Positions 9,251 to 17,825 of a stretch of DNA of 64,000 bases are shown in pieces. A model generated the notes under the pieces. That model did no database searches. It had not been told where the DNA came from and was given only the letters and a program-made list of their open reading frames with translations. Source of the stretch: Acidobacteria bacterium UBA2999. GTDB taxonomy: Bacteria > Acidobacteriota > Vicinamibacteria > Vicinamibacterales > UBA2999. Both the position numbers and the translations under genes were made by a program. The stretch covers positions 1 to 64,000 of the forward strand of contig DDZV01000022.1 of assembly GCA_002346475.1 (NCBI GenBank), written 5' to 3'. The stretch's first letter is position 1. Each line of letters starts with the position of its first letter.

Positions 9251-10561
9251 TTAATCATCAAGCTTCTCTCCACGGAACGCTCGTTCAAGAATATCGTCAA
9301 CATGGCGAAGGTGCTGGTCAAGATCGAAAGCACGTTCAAGATCTGCTGGCGGCAAAACTTTTGCAACCTCTGAGTCAGCAAGTAATAGTGTCTTAAAGTC
9401 CTTGTGTTCGTGGAATGAGCGCATCGCATTTTTCTGAACTAATTCGTAAGCTTGCTCACGAGATAGGCCACGGCGAGCAAGCTCAAGTAGAACTGTACCC
9501 GAAAAAACTACGCCTCGAGAACGCTCAAGGTTTTCCCTCATACGATCTGGATAAACAACCATCCCACCTACAATATGGGTAAAACGTCGCAACATATGGT
9601 CAAGTGCAATAAAAGTGTCCGGAAGAATTACGCGCTCAACTGAAGAATGTGAAATGTCACGCTCGTGCCAAAGAGCATTGTTTTCTATAGCCGCCATAGC
9701 GTTTGCTCGAAGCAATCTAGCTAATCCAACAATTTGCTCACAACCAATCGGGTTCCGCTTATGCGGCATAGCCGACGATCCCTTTTGACCTTTTGCAAAT
9801 GGCTCTTCGACTTCGCCGATTTCCGTCTTCTGTAAGCCTCGGATCTCAAGCGCAAATTTCTCAAGTGATGATGCTGTAACAGCAAGTGCCCACACTAATT
9901 CTGCATGACGATCGCGTTGAATAACCTGAGAGGCAACTAGTGCTGGCTGAAGTTCTAGCCGACGGCAAACATCCGCCTCAATCGAAGGTGGAATGTGTGA
10001 AAAAACCCCAACTGCCCCAGAAAGCTTGCCAACTGCCACAGCCTCCCGCGCGCGGCGGATCCGAGTAATATTCCGATTTAGTTCCGCGTACCAAAGAGAC
10101 AGCTTCACGCCAAACGTCATAGGCTCGGCATGAACACCGTGGGTTCGCCCTATCATCGGAGTTCGACGATGCTCTTCAGCTCGCCGTCGCACAACAAGTA
10201 TCGCGCGATTCAGGCCAGTTAAAATTAGATCGCAAGCCTCACGCATTTGCAAAGCCTGGGCTGTATCAATAACGTCTGATGAAGTCAGTCCAAAATGTAA
10301 CCAACGCGCTGACGGGCCCACTTGCTCTGCCACAGCCGTAGTAAAAGCAATAACGTCATGTTGTGTGGTCTTTTCAATCTCTTCAATGCGATCAATGCTG
10401 AAAGTTGCTCGATCGCGTAACTCCTTCGCCGCTTCTGGCGGGACAATGCCTGCACTAGCCATGGCGTCTGTAGCCGCAAGTTCAACCTGCAACCAAGTTT
10501 CGTAACGCCGTTGATCACTCCAAATGTGACCCATCTCTTGATGTGTATATCGTTTAATCAT
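9251..10561 (-). CDS. purB: Adenylosuccinate lyase
   Basis: Fumarase/aspartase-superfamily enzyme (436 aa). It acts twice in purine metabolism: cleaving SAICAR to AICAR and adenylosuccinate to AMP, releasing fumarate. The superfamily signature GSSAMPHKRNP is intact, the TSSDVIDTAQALQ segment holds substrate-binding residues, and GRTHGVHAEP carries the catalytic-region histidine. It follows the M16 peptidase gene by 1 nt and heads the purine part of the cluster. Confidence 0.97.
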   Translation of the reverse strand: MIKRYTHQEMGHIWSDQRRYETWLQVELAATDAMASAGIVPPEAAKELRDRATFSIDRIEEIEKTTQHDVIAFTTAVAEQVGPSARWLHFGLTSSDVIDTAQALQMREACDLILTGLNRAILVVRRRAEEHRRTPMIGRTHGVHAEPMTFGVKLSLWYAELNRNITRIRRAREAVAVGKLSGAVGVFSHIPPSIEADVCRRLELQPALVASQVIQRDRHAELVWALAVTASSLEKFALEIRGLQKTEIGEVEEPFAKGQKGSSAMPHKRNPIGCEQIVGLARLLRANAMAAIENNALWHERDISHSSVERVILPDTFIALDHMLRRFTHIVGGMVVYPDRMRENLERSRGVVFSGTVLLELARRGLSREQAYELVQKNAMRSFHEHKDFKTLLLADSEVAKVLPPADLERAFDLDQHLRHVDDILERAFRGEKLDD

Positions 10562-10562
10562 C

Positions 10563-11822
10563 TCAGCCTAAGAATAGCCGTTCGCGGGGTATTTCCAGTC
10601 CGTTGACAGCGCCAACTACCGTCACCGCTAGCTTATCCTCCCTGAAAAGTTGCGAAGCAACACGCTGAACATCCCCATTAGTAACACGGTCTACGCCGGC
10701 TAGCGTATCGTCAAGCCCAAATTGTCGATCAAAATAGATTTCTTGGCGTACTAGATGTGACATGCGACTTGATGTGCTCTCAAGACCCAGCATCAAACTT
10801 CCCTTAAGATGATCCTTTGCTCGCTTAAGTTCAGTTTTCGACGGTGGGTCAGTCTTTAATTGACGCAATTCTGCAACAACCAAATCAATAAGTTCACCAA
10901 CTACTTTGTTTCCGCAACCGGCATATATAGTTGCCAAACCTGCGTCACGATAAGCACTTAAGCCACTATAAACCGAGTACGCCAAGCCACGTTTTTCTCG
11001 CACATTTTGAAATAGACGCGAACTCATAGAACCACCAAGCACCGTATTTAACACGTAGCTCGCATAACGATCCTCATGATCTTGTTGATAAGCATCTGTC
11101 CCAAGGCAAACGTGACTCTGTTCTAGGTCCTTACTACGAATAATCACACGTGGGAAAGTCTCAGGAGGTGTCTCATCTGGTACATCCCCAGAAACCGGAA
11201 GATCCTCAAAAAAATGCTCTACTAAGTCGCGCACATGAGCATGCTCAATATTCCCTACAGCCGCTAAGATCAGGTTACGTCCTGCATACATGCTTTGGAA
11301 ATAGGTACGTAAATTTTCAACGTTAAATTGATTCACCGTCTCTGGGGTGCCAAGAATTGGCCGCCCTAAAGGATGTCCTGCCCAGAAGTGCTCATTAAAT
11401 AATTCGTACACCAGATCGTCAGGCGTATCCTCCACCATTTTTATTTCTTCCAGGACCACTTTCTTTTCGCGTTCGATATCATTAACTCGAAAAGCTGGAT
11501 GTCTTACAATGTCAGTCAACACATCCATAGCAAGCGGTAAATGCTCATCGAGTACTTTCAGATAGTAGCTAGCGTACTCTTTAGCCGTAAAAGCATCCAT
11601 TTGGCCACCAATCGAGTCGATAGCTTGCGCAATATCTTCTGCATTGCGCGTTAAAGTACCTTTAAAAAGCATGTGTTCGACAAAATGCGCAATCCCTGCA
11701 TGCTCATTAGGCTCGTGGCGAGAACCAAGTGCCAGCCATACACCAATACTGACCGAACGAACATGGGGCACGCGTTCGGTGAGGAGACGAAGACCGTTAG
11801 GAAGCACATCTCGAACAATCAC
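10563..11822 (-). CDS. M16 family zinc peptidase (PqqL/processing-peptidase-like)
   Basis: A 419-residue M16 (pitrilysin-type) metallopeptidase of the mitochondrial-processing-peptidase-like class. The inverted zinc motif HFVEH gives H46, E49 and H50. The distal glutamate ligand is E125 or E126 in VVLEEIKMVEDTPDD. The C-terminal half retains the usual structural domain with the GSMSSRLFQNVREKRGLAYSV region. I see no signal peptide, so it is likely cytoplasmic. It is the first gene of the purine cluster, 1 nt before purB. The link to purine synthesis is probably just co-transcription. Natural substrates are unknown. Confidence 0.93.
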   Translation of the reverse strand: MIVRDVLPNGLRLLTERVPHVRSVSIGVWLALGSRHEPNEHAGIAHFVEHMLFKGTLTRNAEDIAQAIDSIGGQMDAFTAKEYASYYLKVLDEHLPLAMDVLTDIVRHPAFRVNDIEREKKVVLEEIKMVEDTPDDLVYELFNEHFWAGHPLGRPILGTPETVNQFNVENLRTYFQSMYAGRNLILAAVGNIEHAHVRDLVEHFFEDLPVSGDVPDETPPETFPRVIIRSKDLEQSHVCLGTDAYQQDHEDRYASYVLNTVLGGSMSSRLFQNVREKRGLAYSVYSGLSAYRDAGLATIYAGCGNKVVGELIDLVVAELRQLKTDPPSKTELKRAKDHLKGSLMLGLESTSSRMSHLVRQEIYFDRQFGLDDTLAGVDRVTNGDVQRVASQLFREDKLAVTVVGAVNGLEIPRERLFLG

Positions 11823-11941
11823 AGGCTAAATACCAATAGCGCTGGAATCCGTGGTCTTAGACAGTATCGCGGCTGTTGATTCAGAGGGTCCCTATAGCGC
11901 TTCAAATCGTTGAAAAGAAAGGCTGTTAGAAGAACACTTTC

Positions 11942-11950
11942 ATTATAGCA
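11942..11950 (-). promoter_or_regulatory. predicted extended -10 promoter of the M16-pur operon
   Basis: On the minus strand the sequence reads TGC-TATAAT, a perfect -10 with an extended TG motif. I see no good -35. Transcription would start near 11935, leaving a leader of about 113 nt before the M16 peptidase gene, room for regulation. I could not recognise a purine riboswitch there. Confidence 0.45.
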
Positions 11951-12042
11951 TGCAGGTGCACTTAGCTGCTATCGGTAAACCATTCTCCACCTTCCAGTGC
12001 ACGAAAACACTGTCCAGCTTACTGGTAAAATCAACTGCTCAC

Positions 12043-13149
12043 ATGTTACAGAAAAAACAAGAGAGAACAACAAACCCCCCTTTTTTAGATCTGGCTGAAT
12101 TCGAACTTGAGGAACTTGAAGACACCCTTGAATCACACGGTACCAAACGCTTTCACGCTCGTCAGGTCTACCGATGGATCTACCACAGAGGAATCACAGA
12201 CCCCTTACAGATGACTGACCTGTCGAAGTCCCTTCGTGAACTGCTGCACTCAGAATTCAGGATAACAACCCCGCACGTGGAAACGGAAAGCTCCTCAAGA
12301 GACGGAACGCGGAAATTTCTAATTAAACTGGGTGACAATCAGCATATTGAAGCAGTCTTTATCCCAGATACCCCCGCGATGACCTTCTGCATTTCGACCC
12401 AGGTAGGTTGTGCCATGGCATGTGGTTTTTGTTTAACGGGAAAGATGGGCTTAGCAAGAAACCTCACCGCTGGTGAAATTGTAGGACAGGTCCGTTTACT
12501 TGCTACTAAGACGAAGCTTTTAAACCGCTCCTTTAACATCGTTCTTATGGGTATGGGCGAACCACTACACAACTACGACGCAACGATGAAAGCTCTCAGA
12601 ATCTTGCACTCAAAGCACGGACTGGCTATTTCCCCACGCCGGATCACTTTATCCACCGTTGGTATCGTGCCAGGCTTAAAGCGCTTGCTGGACGAACCAT
12701 TAATGCCAAACCTTGCAATTTCGCTCCATGCCACCACAGACGCGCAAAGAACAAAACTCATACCACCAGGTCGTAAATATTCCCTCAGCGATATTCTGGA
12801 AGTCTGTCGCCAATTTCCACTAACGAAGCGCAACCGTATCACTTTTGAATATGTACTACTTGCTGGAGTAAATGACACTGCAGAAGATGCTTATCGACTT
12901 GTGCAACTGCTGTCAGGTATCAAAGCAAAAGTAAACTTAATACCTTTAAACCCAGCACCCGGTATCCCTTTTAACCGTCCGTCTGACCTAAGCATCAATC
13001 AATTTGCAAAGATCCTCGCAAAACGCCATCTAACAATCTCCGTTAGAAAAAGTCGCGGCCAAGATATCAATGCTGCCTGTGGTCAACTTATTGTAGAAGG
13101 GGACCCAAAAAAATCGGCTGGACAGAAAATTTCCTCACTAATGCAATAG
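12043..13149 (+). CDS. rlmN: Dual-specificity 23S rRNA/tRNA methyltransferase RlmN
   Basis: Radical-SAM enzyme that methylates C2 of A2503 in 23S rRNA and A37 in some tRNAs. The 4Fe-4S motif is CAMACGFC. Conserved cysteines sit 7 residues before the cluster (TFCIST) and near the C-terminus (RGQDINAACGQL), matching the catalytic Cys pair of E. coli RlmN (C118/C355). The frame is open from 11950, but the first 31 residues are not family-like and that start overlaps a divergent promoter. I therefore prefer ATG 12043 (368 aa). No clear Shine-Dalgarno is seen at either start. Divergent from the M16-pur operon, convergent with mtaB. Confidence 0.93.
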   Translation: MLQKKQERTTNPPFLDLAEFELEELEDTLESHGTKRFHARQVYRWIYHRGITDPLQMTDLSKSLRELLHSEFRITTPHVETESSSRDGTRKFLIKLGDNQHIEAVFIPDTPAMTFCISTQVGCAMACGFCLTGKMGLARNLTAGEIVGQVRLLATKTKLLNRSFNIVLMGMGEPLHNYDATMKALRILHSKHGLAISPRRITLSTVGIVPGLKRLLDEPLMPNLAISLHATTDAQRTKLIPPGRKYSLSDILEVCRQFPLTKRNRITFEYVLLAGVNDTAEDAYRLVQLLSGIKAKVNLIPLNPAPGIPFNRPSDLSINQFAKILAKRHLTISVRKSRGQDINAACGQLIVEGDPKKSAGQKISSLMQ

Positions 13150-13218
13150 CTTGTTGTCATTCAATACAACAGCACTAAGCTTTAGTAAGACTGTCTAGTC
13201 TGAAAGGTTCTGTGCAGG

Positions 13219-14478
13219 TTAAGCTTCGTGTAATGCACCAGCCTTGCCAGCAATGGTGATCCCGGCCCATTCATTACGAGATCTTAGTTTGTTTAATTTA
13301 ACTTTGAGATAGTTATCCGTTACCGCACGAGAACCGTCGGCCAGAGTTAATGCACGACGGGTTTTCCCGATCTGACCCTCTTGAAACTGACGAGTTAGAC
13401 GTTCTCCTACCTCCCGGACAATTCTCCCACGGGATCGAATATCTACGCCCTTCACTTTGTCTGGAAGCTGCGTTGCAACTGTTCCTGGTCTATCTGAATA
13501 CGGAAATACATGAACGTGGCTCAAAGGAAGCGACTCTAGCAATGCAACAGTTTGAGAGAAATGATTAGCATTCTCGCCTGGAAAGCCAACAATTATGTCT
13601 GTTCCAATTGATGCGTCAGGCATGTACTGGTGAATTTCCTCAATCAATTTTTTATAGAAAGATGTTGAATAAGGTCGTTGCATAGCACGAAGCAACTGAT
13701 CACAACCGTGCTGTAGTGGCAAGTGGAAATGTGGAGCTAATCTGTGTGACTCTGCCACTAATCTTACAATGTCACTGGTACAATCCATTGGCTCCAGTGA
13801 ACTTATTCGAAACAAAACGTTCTCTGGCCAGTCTGCTAGAACCCGAAGGAGGGTTAAGAGCGTCGTTCCATCCTGGAGATCGTGACCATACGAACCTAGA
13901 TGTACTCCAGTGAGAACTATCTCTTTGTACCCAGCATCGACGCCCCTTTTTACCTGGTCTAAAACACGAGAGAGCACTAAGCTTTGTCCCCGACCTCGGG
14001 TCTGCGGAATGATGCAGTAACTACAAACCTCGTTACAACCCGTTTGAACACGAAGAGTCAATGCAGTACGCCCACCAACGCCTGGCTGAAGCGTGGCTCC
14101 GCACGCACCTTCACCATTTCCATAGCGATCGGAAGTTGATTGTTCTATTTCCTTGTCAAGTAAATCCACAAACACGGGTTTCGACTGATTATCGATAACA
14201 CGAACAACGTTTGGTAAAGAGCTAACATCGTCTGGCCGGCGTGTGGCATAGCAACCAGTCGCAAAAACACGAACATTTGGATTGCTTCTCGTGACACGAC
14301 GAATAGCTTGACGAGCTCCTTGATCGGCAGAGGCTGTTACAGAACAAGTGTTTACAATCAAGATGTCCGCTTCATGAGCTCCTACATTCTCGGCACCACG
14401 AGCTCGCAGCGCATCTTCAATTTGGAGAGAATCCGCTTGATTGACCCTACAACCGAAAGTAACAATGGAAAACTTCAT
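13219..14478 (-). CDS. mtaB: tRNA t6A37 methylthiotransferase MtaB
   Basis: Radical-SAM methylthiotransferase (419 aa) converting t6A to ms2t6A at tRNA position 37. The N-terminal UPF0004 domain supplies C10 (GCRVNQADS), C45 and C76 for the auxiliary cluster. The radical-SAM cluster is C148, C152 and C155 (GCNEVCSYC). The GCRVNQ motif and overall order fit MtaB better than MiaB (GCQMN) or RimO. The C-terminal TRAM region looks short. It lies 124 nt downstream of purD on the same strand and is convergent with rlmN. Confidence 0.92.
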   Translation of the reverse strand: MKFSIVTFGCRVNQADSLQIEDALRARGAENVGAHEADILIVNTCSVTASADQGARQAIRRVTRSNPNVRVFATGCYATRRPDDVSSLPNVVRVIDNQSKPVFVDLLDKEIEQSTSDRYGNGEGACGATLQPGVGGRTALTLRVQTGCNEVCSYCIIPQTRGRGQSLVLSRVLDQVKRGVDAGYKEIVLTGVHLGSYGHDLQDGTTLLTLLRVLADWPENVLFRISSLEPMDCTSDIVRLVAESHRLAPHFHLPLQHGCDQLLRAMQRPYSTSFYKKLIEEIHQYMPDASIGTDIIVGFPGENANHFSQTVALLESLPLSHVHVFPYSDRPGTVATQLPDKVKGVDIRSRGRIVREVGERLTRQFQEGQIGKTRRALTLADGSRAVTDNYLKVKLNKLRSRNEWAGITIAGKAGALHEA

Positions 14479-14602
14479 CTCTATCCCTAAGGTACTGCTT
14501 CTATTAATCCAGTTTAATGTTTATAAAAGATTAGGCGCTTTGTAGCCACGCTTTGTAAAAAGAACGTCTTTTGCTCGTAACGCAAGTGTCGGAAACACCC
14601 TA

Positions 14603-15883
14603 TTAACAACTTGCTAGCGCTTTAGAACCAATGTCTCGACGATAGTGCATACCTTTAAAACGAACCAGATCAGTAGCACTGTAAGCTACGTCAATAGCAT
14701 CACGATACGTTAATCCATGTCCTACTACAGTTAATATTCTTCCGCCATTGGTCACGATACGCCCATCTTTAGCACCTGTGCCTGCATGGAAGAGCAATGC
14801 TCCTGGAACGGCACTTGCTTCATCAAGACCTTCTATTGGTATGCCTCGTTCATATACTCCTGGATAACCACTAGCAGCAAGCACTACACCTACATGCGGC
14901 TCTTGGTTTATGCGCGCTGGTCTCGAAGGAAGATGGCCGGTAGCTGCAGAAACAAGTAACGGTGAAAGGTCCTCGCTTAACATTGGGAATAGAACCTGTG
15001 CCTCTGGATCCCCAAAACGTACGTTAAATTCAACAACCTTTGGTCCAGACACTGTGAGCATTAGTCCAACATATAAAAAGCCCTTGTAAGGGTAGCCCTC
15101 ATCGTTCATTCCTGTAACTACAGGATAGACAATGTCGTTAAGAATTAACTGCTCAAGCTCTGACGAAACAAGTGGGCTTGGTGCAAAAGCTCCCATGCCA
15201 CCTGTATTTGGTCCCTCATCTCCATCAAAAATTCTCTTGTGATCTTGAGCAGATCCCAATGGCATCACGTTTACACCATCAACAAGTACAAAGTACGAGA
15301 CCTCTTTTCCGACAAGAAACTCTTCAAGCACTAAGAGTGAACCCGCTGAACCAAAGCGTTGCTCAACCATCGCAACACGTATCGCAGATTCAGCTACATC
15401 ACGATTCTCAGCAATTACTACGCCTTTCCCAGCAGCAAGACCATCTGCTTTAACAACAAGTGGATAACCAAGAGTATTATTTTCCACAGCATGCAGTGCT
15501 TGTTCTAGAGATGTGCAAAGTTTAAATCTGGCTGTAGCAATGCCATGTCTCGCCATAAATTCTTTGGCGAAAGCTTTGCTAGACTCGAGAGCGGCGGCCT
15601 CAGAAGTTGGACCAACAATTGTGTGTCCTTGCGATTGAAAAAGATTGGAAACACCACGGCTGAGAGGTAGCTCAGGTCCGACTACAGTGAGATCTACTTG
15701 CTCCTGCTTAGCAAGAGCTAACAGGGCTGCTGGATCCTCTATATTGACAGGCAAGCAACGAGCAATTGCCGCTGCACCGACATTCCCTGGAGCACAAATA
15801 ACTTCACTGACATTTCGTTCACCAGCGAGTTTCCAAGCAATTACATGCTCTCGAGCACCGCCACCTATTATTAGAATTTTCAT
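14603..15883 (-). CDS. purD: Phosphoribosylamine--glycine ligase
   Basis: ATP-grasp enzyme (426 aa) that joins phosphoribosylamine and glycine to form GAR, the second step of purine synthesis. The N-terminal GARS domain starts KILIIGGGAREHVIAWKL. The ATP-grasp core includes LVVKADGLAAGKGV and the metal-binding segment VEFNVRFGDPEAQ. It is not contiguous with the main pur cluster but lies 2.8 kb upstream in the same direction. It is divergent from rpsU, with a 151-nt shared intergenic region. Confidence 0.97.
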   Translation of the reverse strand: MKILIIGGGAREHVIAWKLAGERNVSEVICAPGNVGAAAIARCLPVNIEDPAALLALAKQEQVDLTVVGPELPLSRGVSNLFQSQGHTIVGPTSEAAALESSKAFAKEFMARHGIATARFKLCTSLEQALHAVENNTLGYPLVVKADGLAAGKGVVIAENRDVAESAIRVAMVEQRFGSAGSLLVLEEFLVGKEVSYFVLVDGVNVMPLGSAQDHKRIFDGDEGPNTGGMGAFAPSPLVSSELEQLILNDIVYPVVTGMNDEGYPYKGFLYVGLMLTVSGPKVVEFNVRFGDPEAQVLFPMLSEDLSPLLVSAATGHLPSRPARINQEPHVGVVLAASGYPGVYERGIPIEGLDEASAVPGALLFHAGTGAKDGRIVTNGGRILTVVGHGLTYRDAIDVAYSATDLVRFKGMHYRRDIGSKALASC

Positions 15884-16034
15884 TTAAATAGTTTCTAAGT
15901 AGTTGAAATAATAACAATTATGGCCTTTCTTTACGCCTAGAATCGGTCCTTGTTCATGATAGCCTAATGGGTCGCGGTATTTTGGCCGGCACCAATTATG
16001 GAGGCCACCAGACCAGTAAGGGGGTGTATATAGC

Positions 16035-16232
16035 GTGGCCGAAGTAAAAATTCAGGAAGGCGAATCGGTTGAAAGTGCTCTCCGCCGTTTTAAGCGAAAA
16101 GTTCAACAGGAAGACATTATTAAAGATATTAAGAAGCATTCCTTCTATCTAAAACCCGGTGACAAGCGGCGCGCAAAACAAGCGCTTGCCCGTAAACGGA
16201 ATCGTAAAAAACTCCGACGAGAACTCGAGTAG
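16035..16232 (+). CDS. rpsU: 30S ribosomal protein S21
   Basis: A 65-residue bS21 protein: strongly basic, with the conserved GESVESALRRFKRKVQQEDIIKD N-terminal half and a helical Arg/Lys-rich C-terminus. It uses a GTG start, preceded by a G-rich Shine-Dalgarno (aaggggg) about 10 nt upstream. In many bacteria rpsU precedes dnaG/rpoD. Here it is followed by a zinc-ribbon gene instead. Confidence 0.97.
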   Translation: MAEVKIQEGESVESALRRFKRKVQQEDIIKDIKKHSFYLKPGDKRRAKQALARKRNRKKLRRELE

Positions 16233-16270
16233 CTGAAACGTAGGACACAGCGAACACAAGATGGCAACAG

Positions 16271-16561
16271 ATGGATTTCCAAGATAAAAATCTCAATTGT
16301 ATAGATTGTGGTGAGGAGTTTGTCTGGACCGCTGGAGAACAGCTCTTTTTTGCTGAAAAGCAATTCAAGAATGAGCCTAAGCGTTGCAAAGCATGTAAAG
16401 CAAACCGGACGAGCCGAGGTGGTTCGTCACGAGAGCGTATTGAAACTCATACCACCTGCTCAGAATGCGGTAAGGAAACCACAGTACCATTTCGTCCGAC
16501 TCAAGGGCGCCCGGTATTTTGTAAGGAGTGCTTTCAGAAACGGAAGCTCACCGGGAACTAA
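16271..16561 (+). CDS. Double zinc-ribbon protein (CxxC-x17-CxxC type)
   Basis: A 96-residue protein with two zinc-ribbon-like units: C10/C13 with C39/C42, and C63/C66 with C84/C87 (the latter CxxC-x17-CxxC). Such small zinc-binding proteins are widespread in Chloroflexota, Acidobacteriota and relatives, and their function is not established. The basic linker between the ribbons (KANRTSRGGSSRER) suggests nucleic-acid contact, which is inference. It is 38 nt downstream of rpsU and probably co-transcribed, a context compatible with a ribosome- or RNA-related role. Confidence 0.85.
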   Translation: MDFQDKNLNCIDCGEEFVWTAGEQLFFAEKQFKNEPKRCKACKANRTSRGGSSRERIETHTTCSECGKETTVPFRPTQGRPVFCKECFQKRKLTGN

Positions 16562-16751
16562 AAAGCCTAAAGCCTTCGTCTTGTGGTTAGTCGTCTCGTC
16601 GAGATTGCCTGTAATACGAAAAAATATACATACACGAGACACTCTTGAACATTATTTGATTTGTTAGCCAACTGTTAGCTTAGGGCCGACACTTGAACTA
16701 GCAGTTACTAAACAGTGAATACTTTACAAGCAATACTAAGGAAGATAACGG

Positions 16752-17825
16752 ATGAATCAGACTTCTCAAGGACGACGTACACATGGCTATCGGGGTCGGA
16801 GGAACTCTGACAGGCGTGGGGGACGGTCGTCGTCAAGCAACACTGCAGCTCGTCGAAAAAAGATTGATGTCGAGCAAATTATGCGGGACATCCGATCACG
16901 TGTTTCCCAACAACACGGGATTGACCTGAATGAGCAGCAAGTAAGAGAACTGGCTACACGCCGACTTGATGCCATTCTTGACATCAAATCAGCGAACCCA
17001 ACACTGCTGGAAAAACTGCGTCGGAGTGCAGGAAAACCTGTATCAGTAAAACTGAAGCAACCTCCCAAGCCAAAACTATTTCAAACTTCTGCTCTTTACG
17101 GCTCGTCAAACGTGTTTCTTCGTATTTTCAGGCGACTCCTTAAACCAATACTGTATCTCTTCCTTGAGCCTAAGGCATTTTTCGAAGCTCTAAATTTACA
17201 AGTACGTGCAAATGCTGAGGCGAGGGAACGCGAAGTTGAACATGTCAGGAAGCAGGCTGAGTGGAATGCTCTGCACTACGAAATCTTGCAACGTGTAGTT
17301 AAGGAGGCTTCGAAGATTAGCTTGCAAGAAGAGAACCTTAGCCTCCAAATCGAGGCACTTACTGCAAAAGTTGAGTTTAATGAGCGCCGAGTGAGAAAAT
17401 TGGAAGCCTCACTTCATGAAGTCTCTACTGATCTCATAAATAATTCTCAAAAAGATTCAGGTGCAACCACAGGGAAAAATGCTTATGCTGACCCTTCTCG
17501 GCGAAAGCGACGTAGACGGCGGGGTCAACGTCCTGCTGGGGCTAACGAATCTAGTAATACACCCGCTCAAGCAACTTTGCCTGAACCTCCTACTTCTACA
17601 ACAGATTCTGAAACTCACCATACGGTACAAGAAGAATCTCCATCTGAAATCATTGCATTGCCTGATCAAGAGGCTCTGAACCTAGAATCTAGCGATTCAG
17701 CAAAGCAGCCATCGCCTGATTTGGTGGTTTCAAAACAAGAACCTAGCATTACTAGTTTTTCAACACCAGAGTCTTCAGAATCATCTGAGCCAAGTTCAGA
17801 TGATAGCAATCAAAAACCCTCGTGA
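16752..17825 (+). CDS. Basic coiled-coil protein of unknown function, coupled to a glycosyltransferase
   Basis: 357 residues, not recognised as a known family. Residues 1-37 are an Arg/Gly/Ser-rich basic segment. Residues 38-75 contain VEQIMRDIRSRV, like the N-terminal helix I associate with methyltransferases of surface-glycan clusters. Residues 119-146 are a hydrophobic/amphipathic stretch that could contact the membrane. Residues ~150-230 are a predicted coiled coil. Residues 250-260 form an Arg/Lys cluster, and the rest is an acidic Ser/Pro/Glu-rich, probably disordered tail. No methyltransferase domain is present. Start: ATG with aaggaag upstream. The stop overlaps the start of the next gene by 4 nt, so the two products are probably made together. 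Confidence 0.75.
   Translation: MNQTSQGRRTHGYRGRRNSDRRGGRSSSSNTAARRKKIDVEQIMRDIRSRVSQQHGIDLNEQQVRELATRRLDAILDIKSANPTLLEKLRRSAGKPVSVKLKQPPKPKLFQTSALYGSSNVFLRIFRRLLKPILYLFLEPKAFFEALNLQVRANAEAREREVEHVRKQAEWNALHYEILQRVVKEASKISLQEENLSLQIEALTAKVEFNERRVRKLEASLHEVSTDLINNSQKDSGATTGKNAYADPSRRKRRRRRGQRPAGANESSNTPAQATLPEPPTSTTDSETHHTVQEESPSEIIALPDQEALNLESSDSAKQPSPDLVVSKQEPSITSFSTPESSESSEPSSDDSNQKPS

Noticed and set aside
11823..11941. Purine riboswitch in the leader of the M16-pur operon
   Set aside because: I could not find the conserved loop and junction bases of the guanine/adenine aptamer.
13150..13218. Bidirectional terminator between rlmN and mtaB
   Set aside because: Only 5-bp stems (gttgt/acaac and agact/agtct) without T-tracts; too weak to call.
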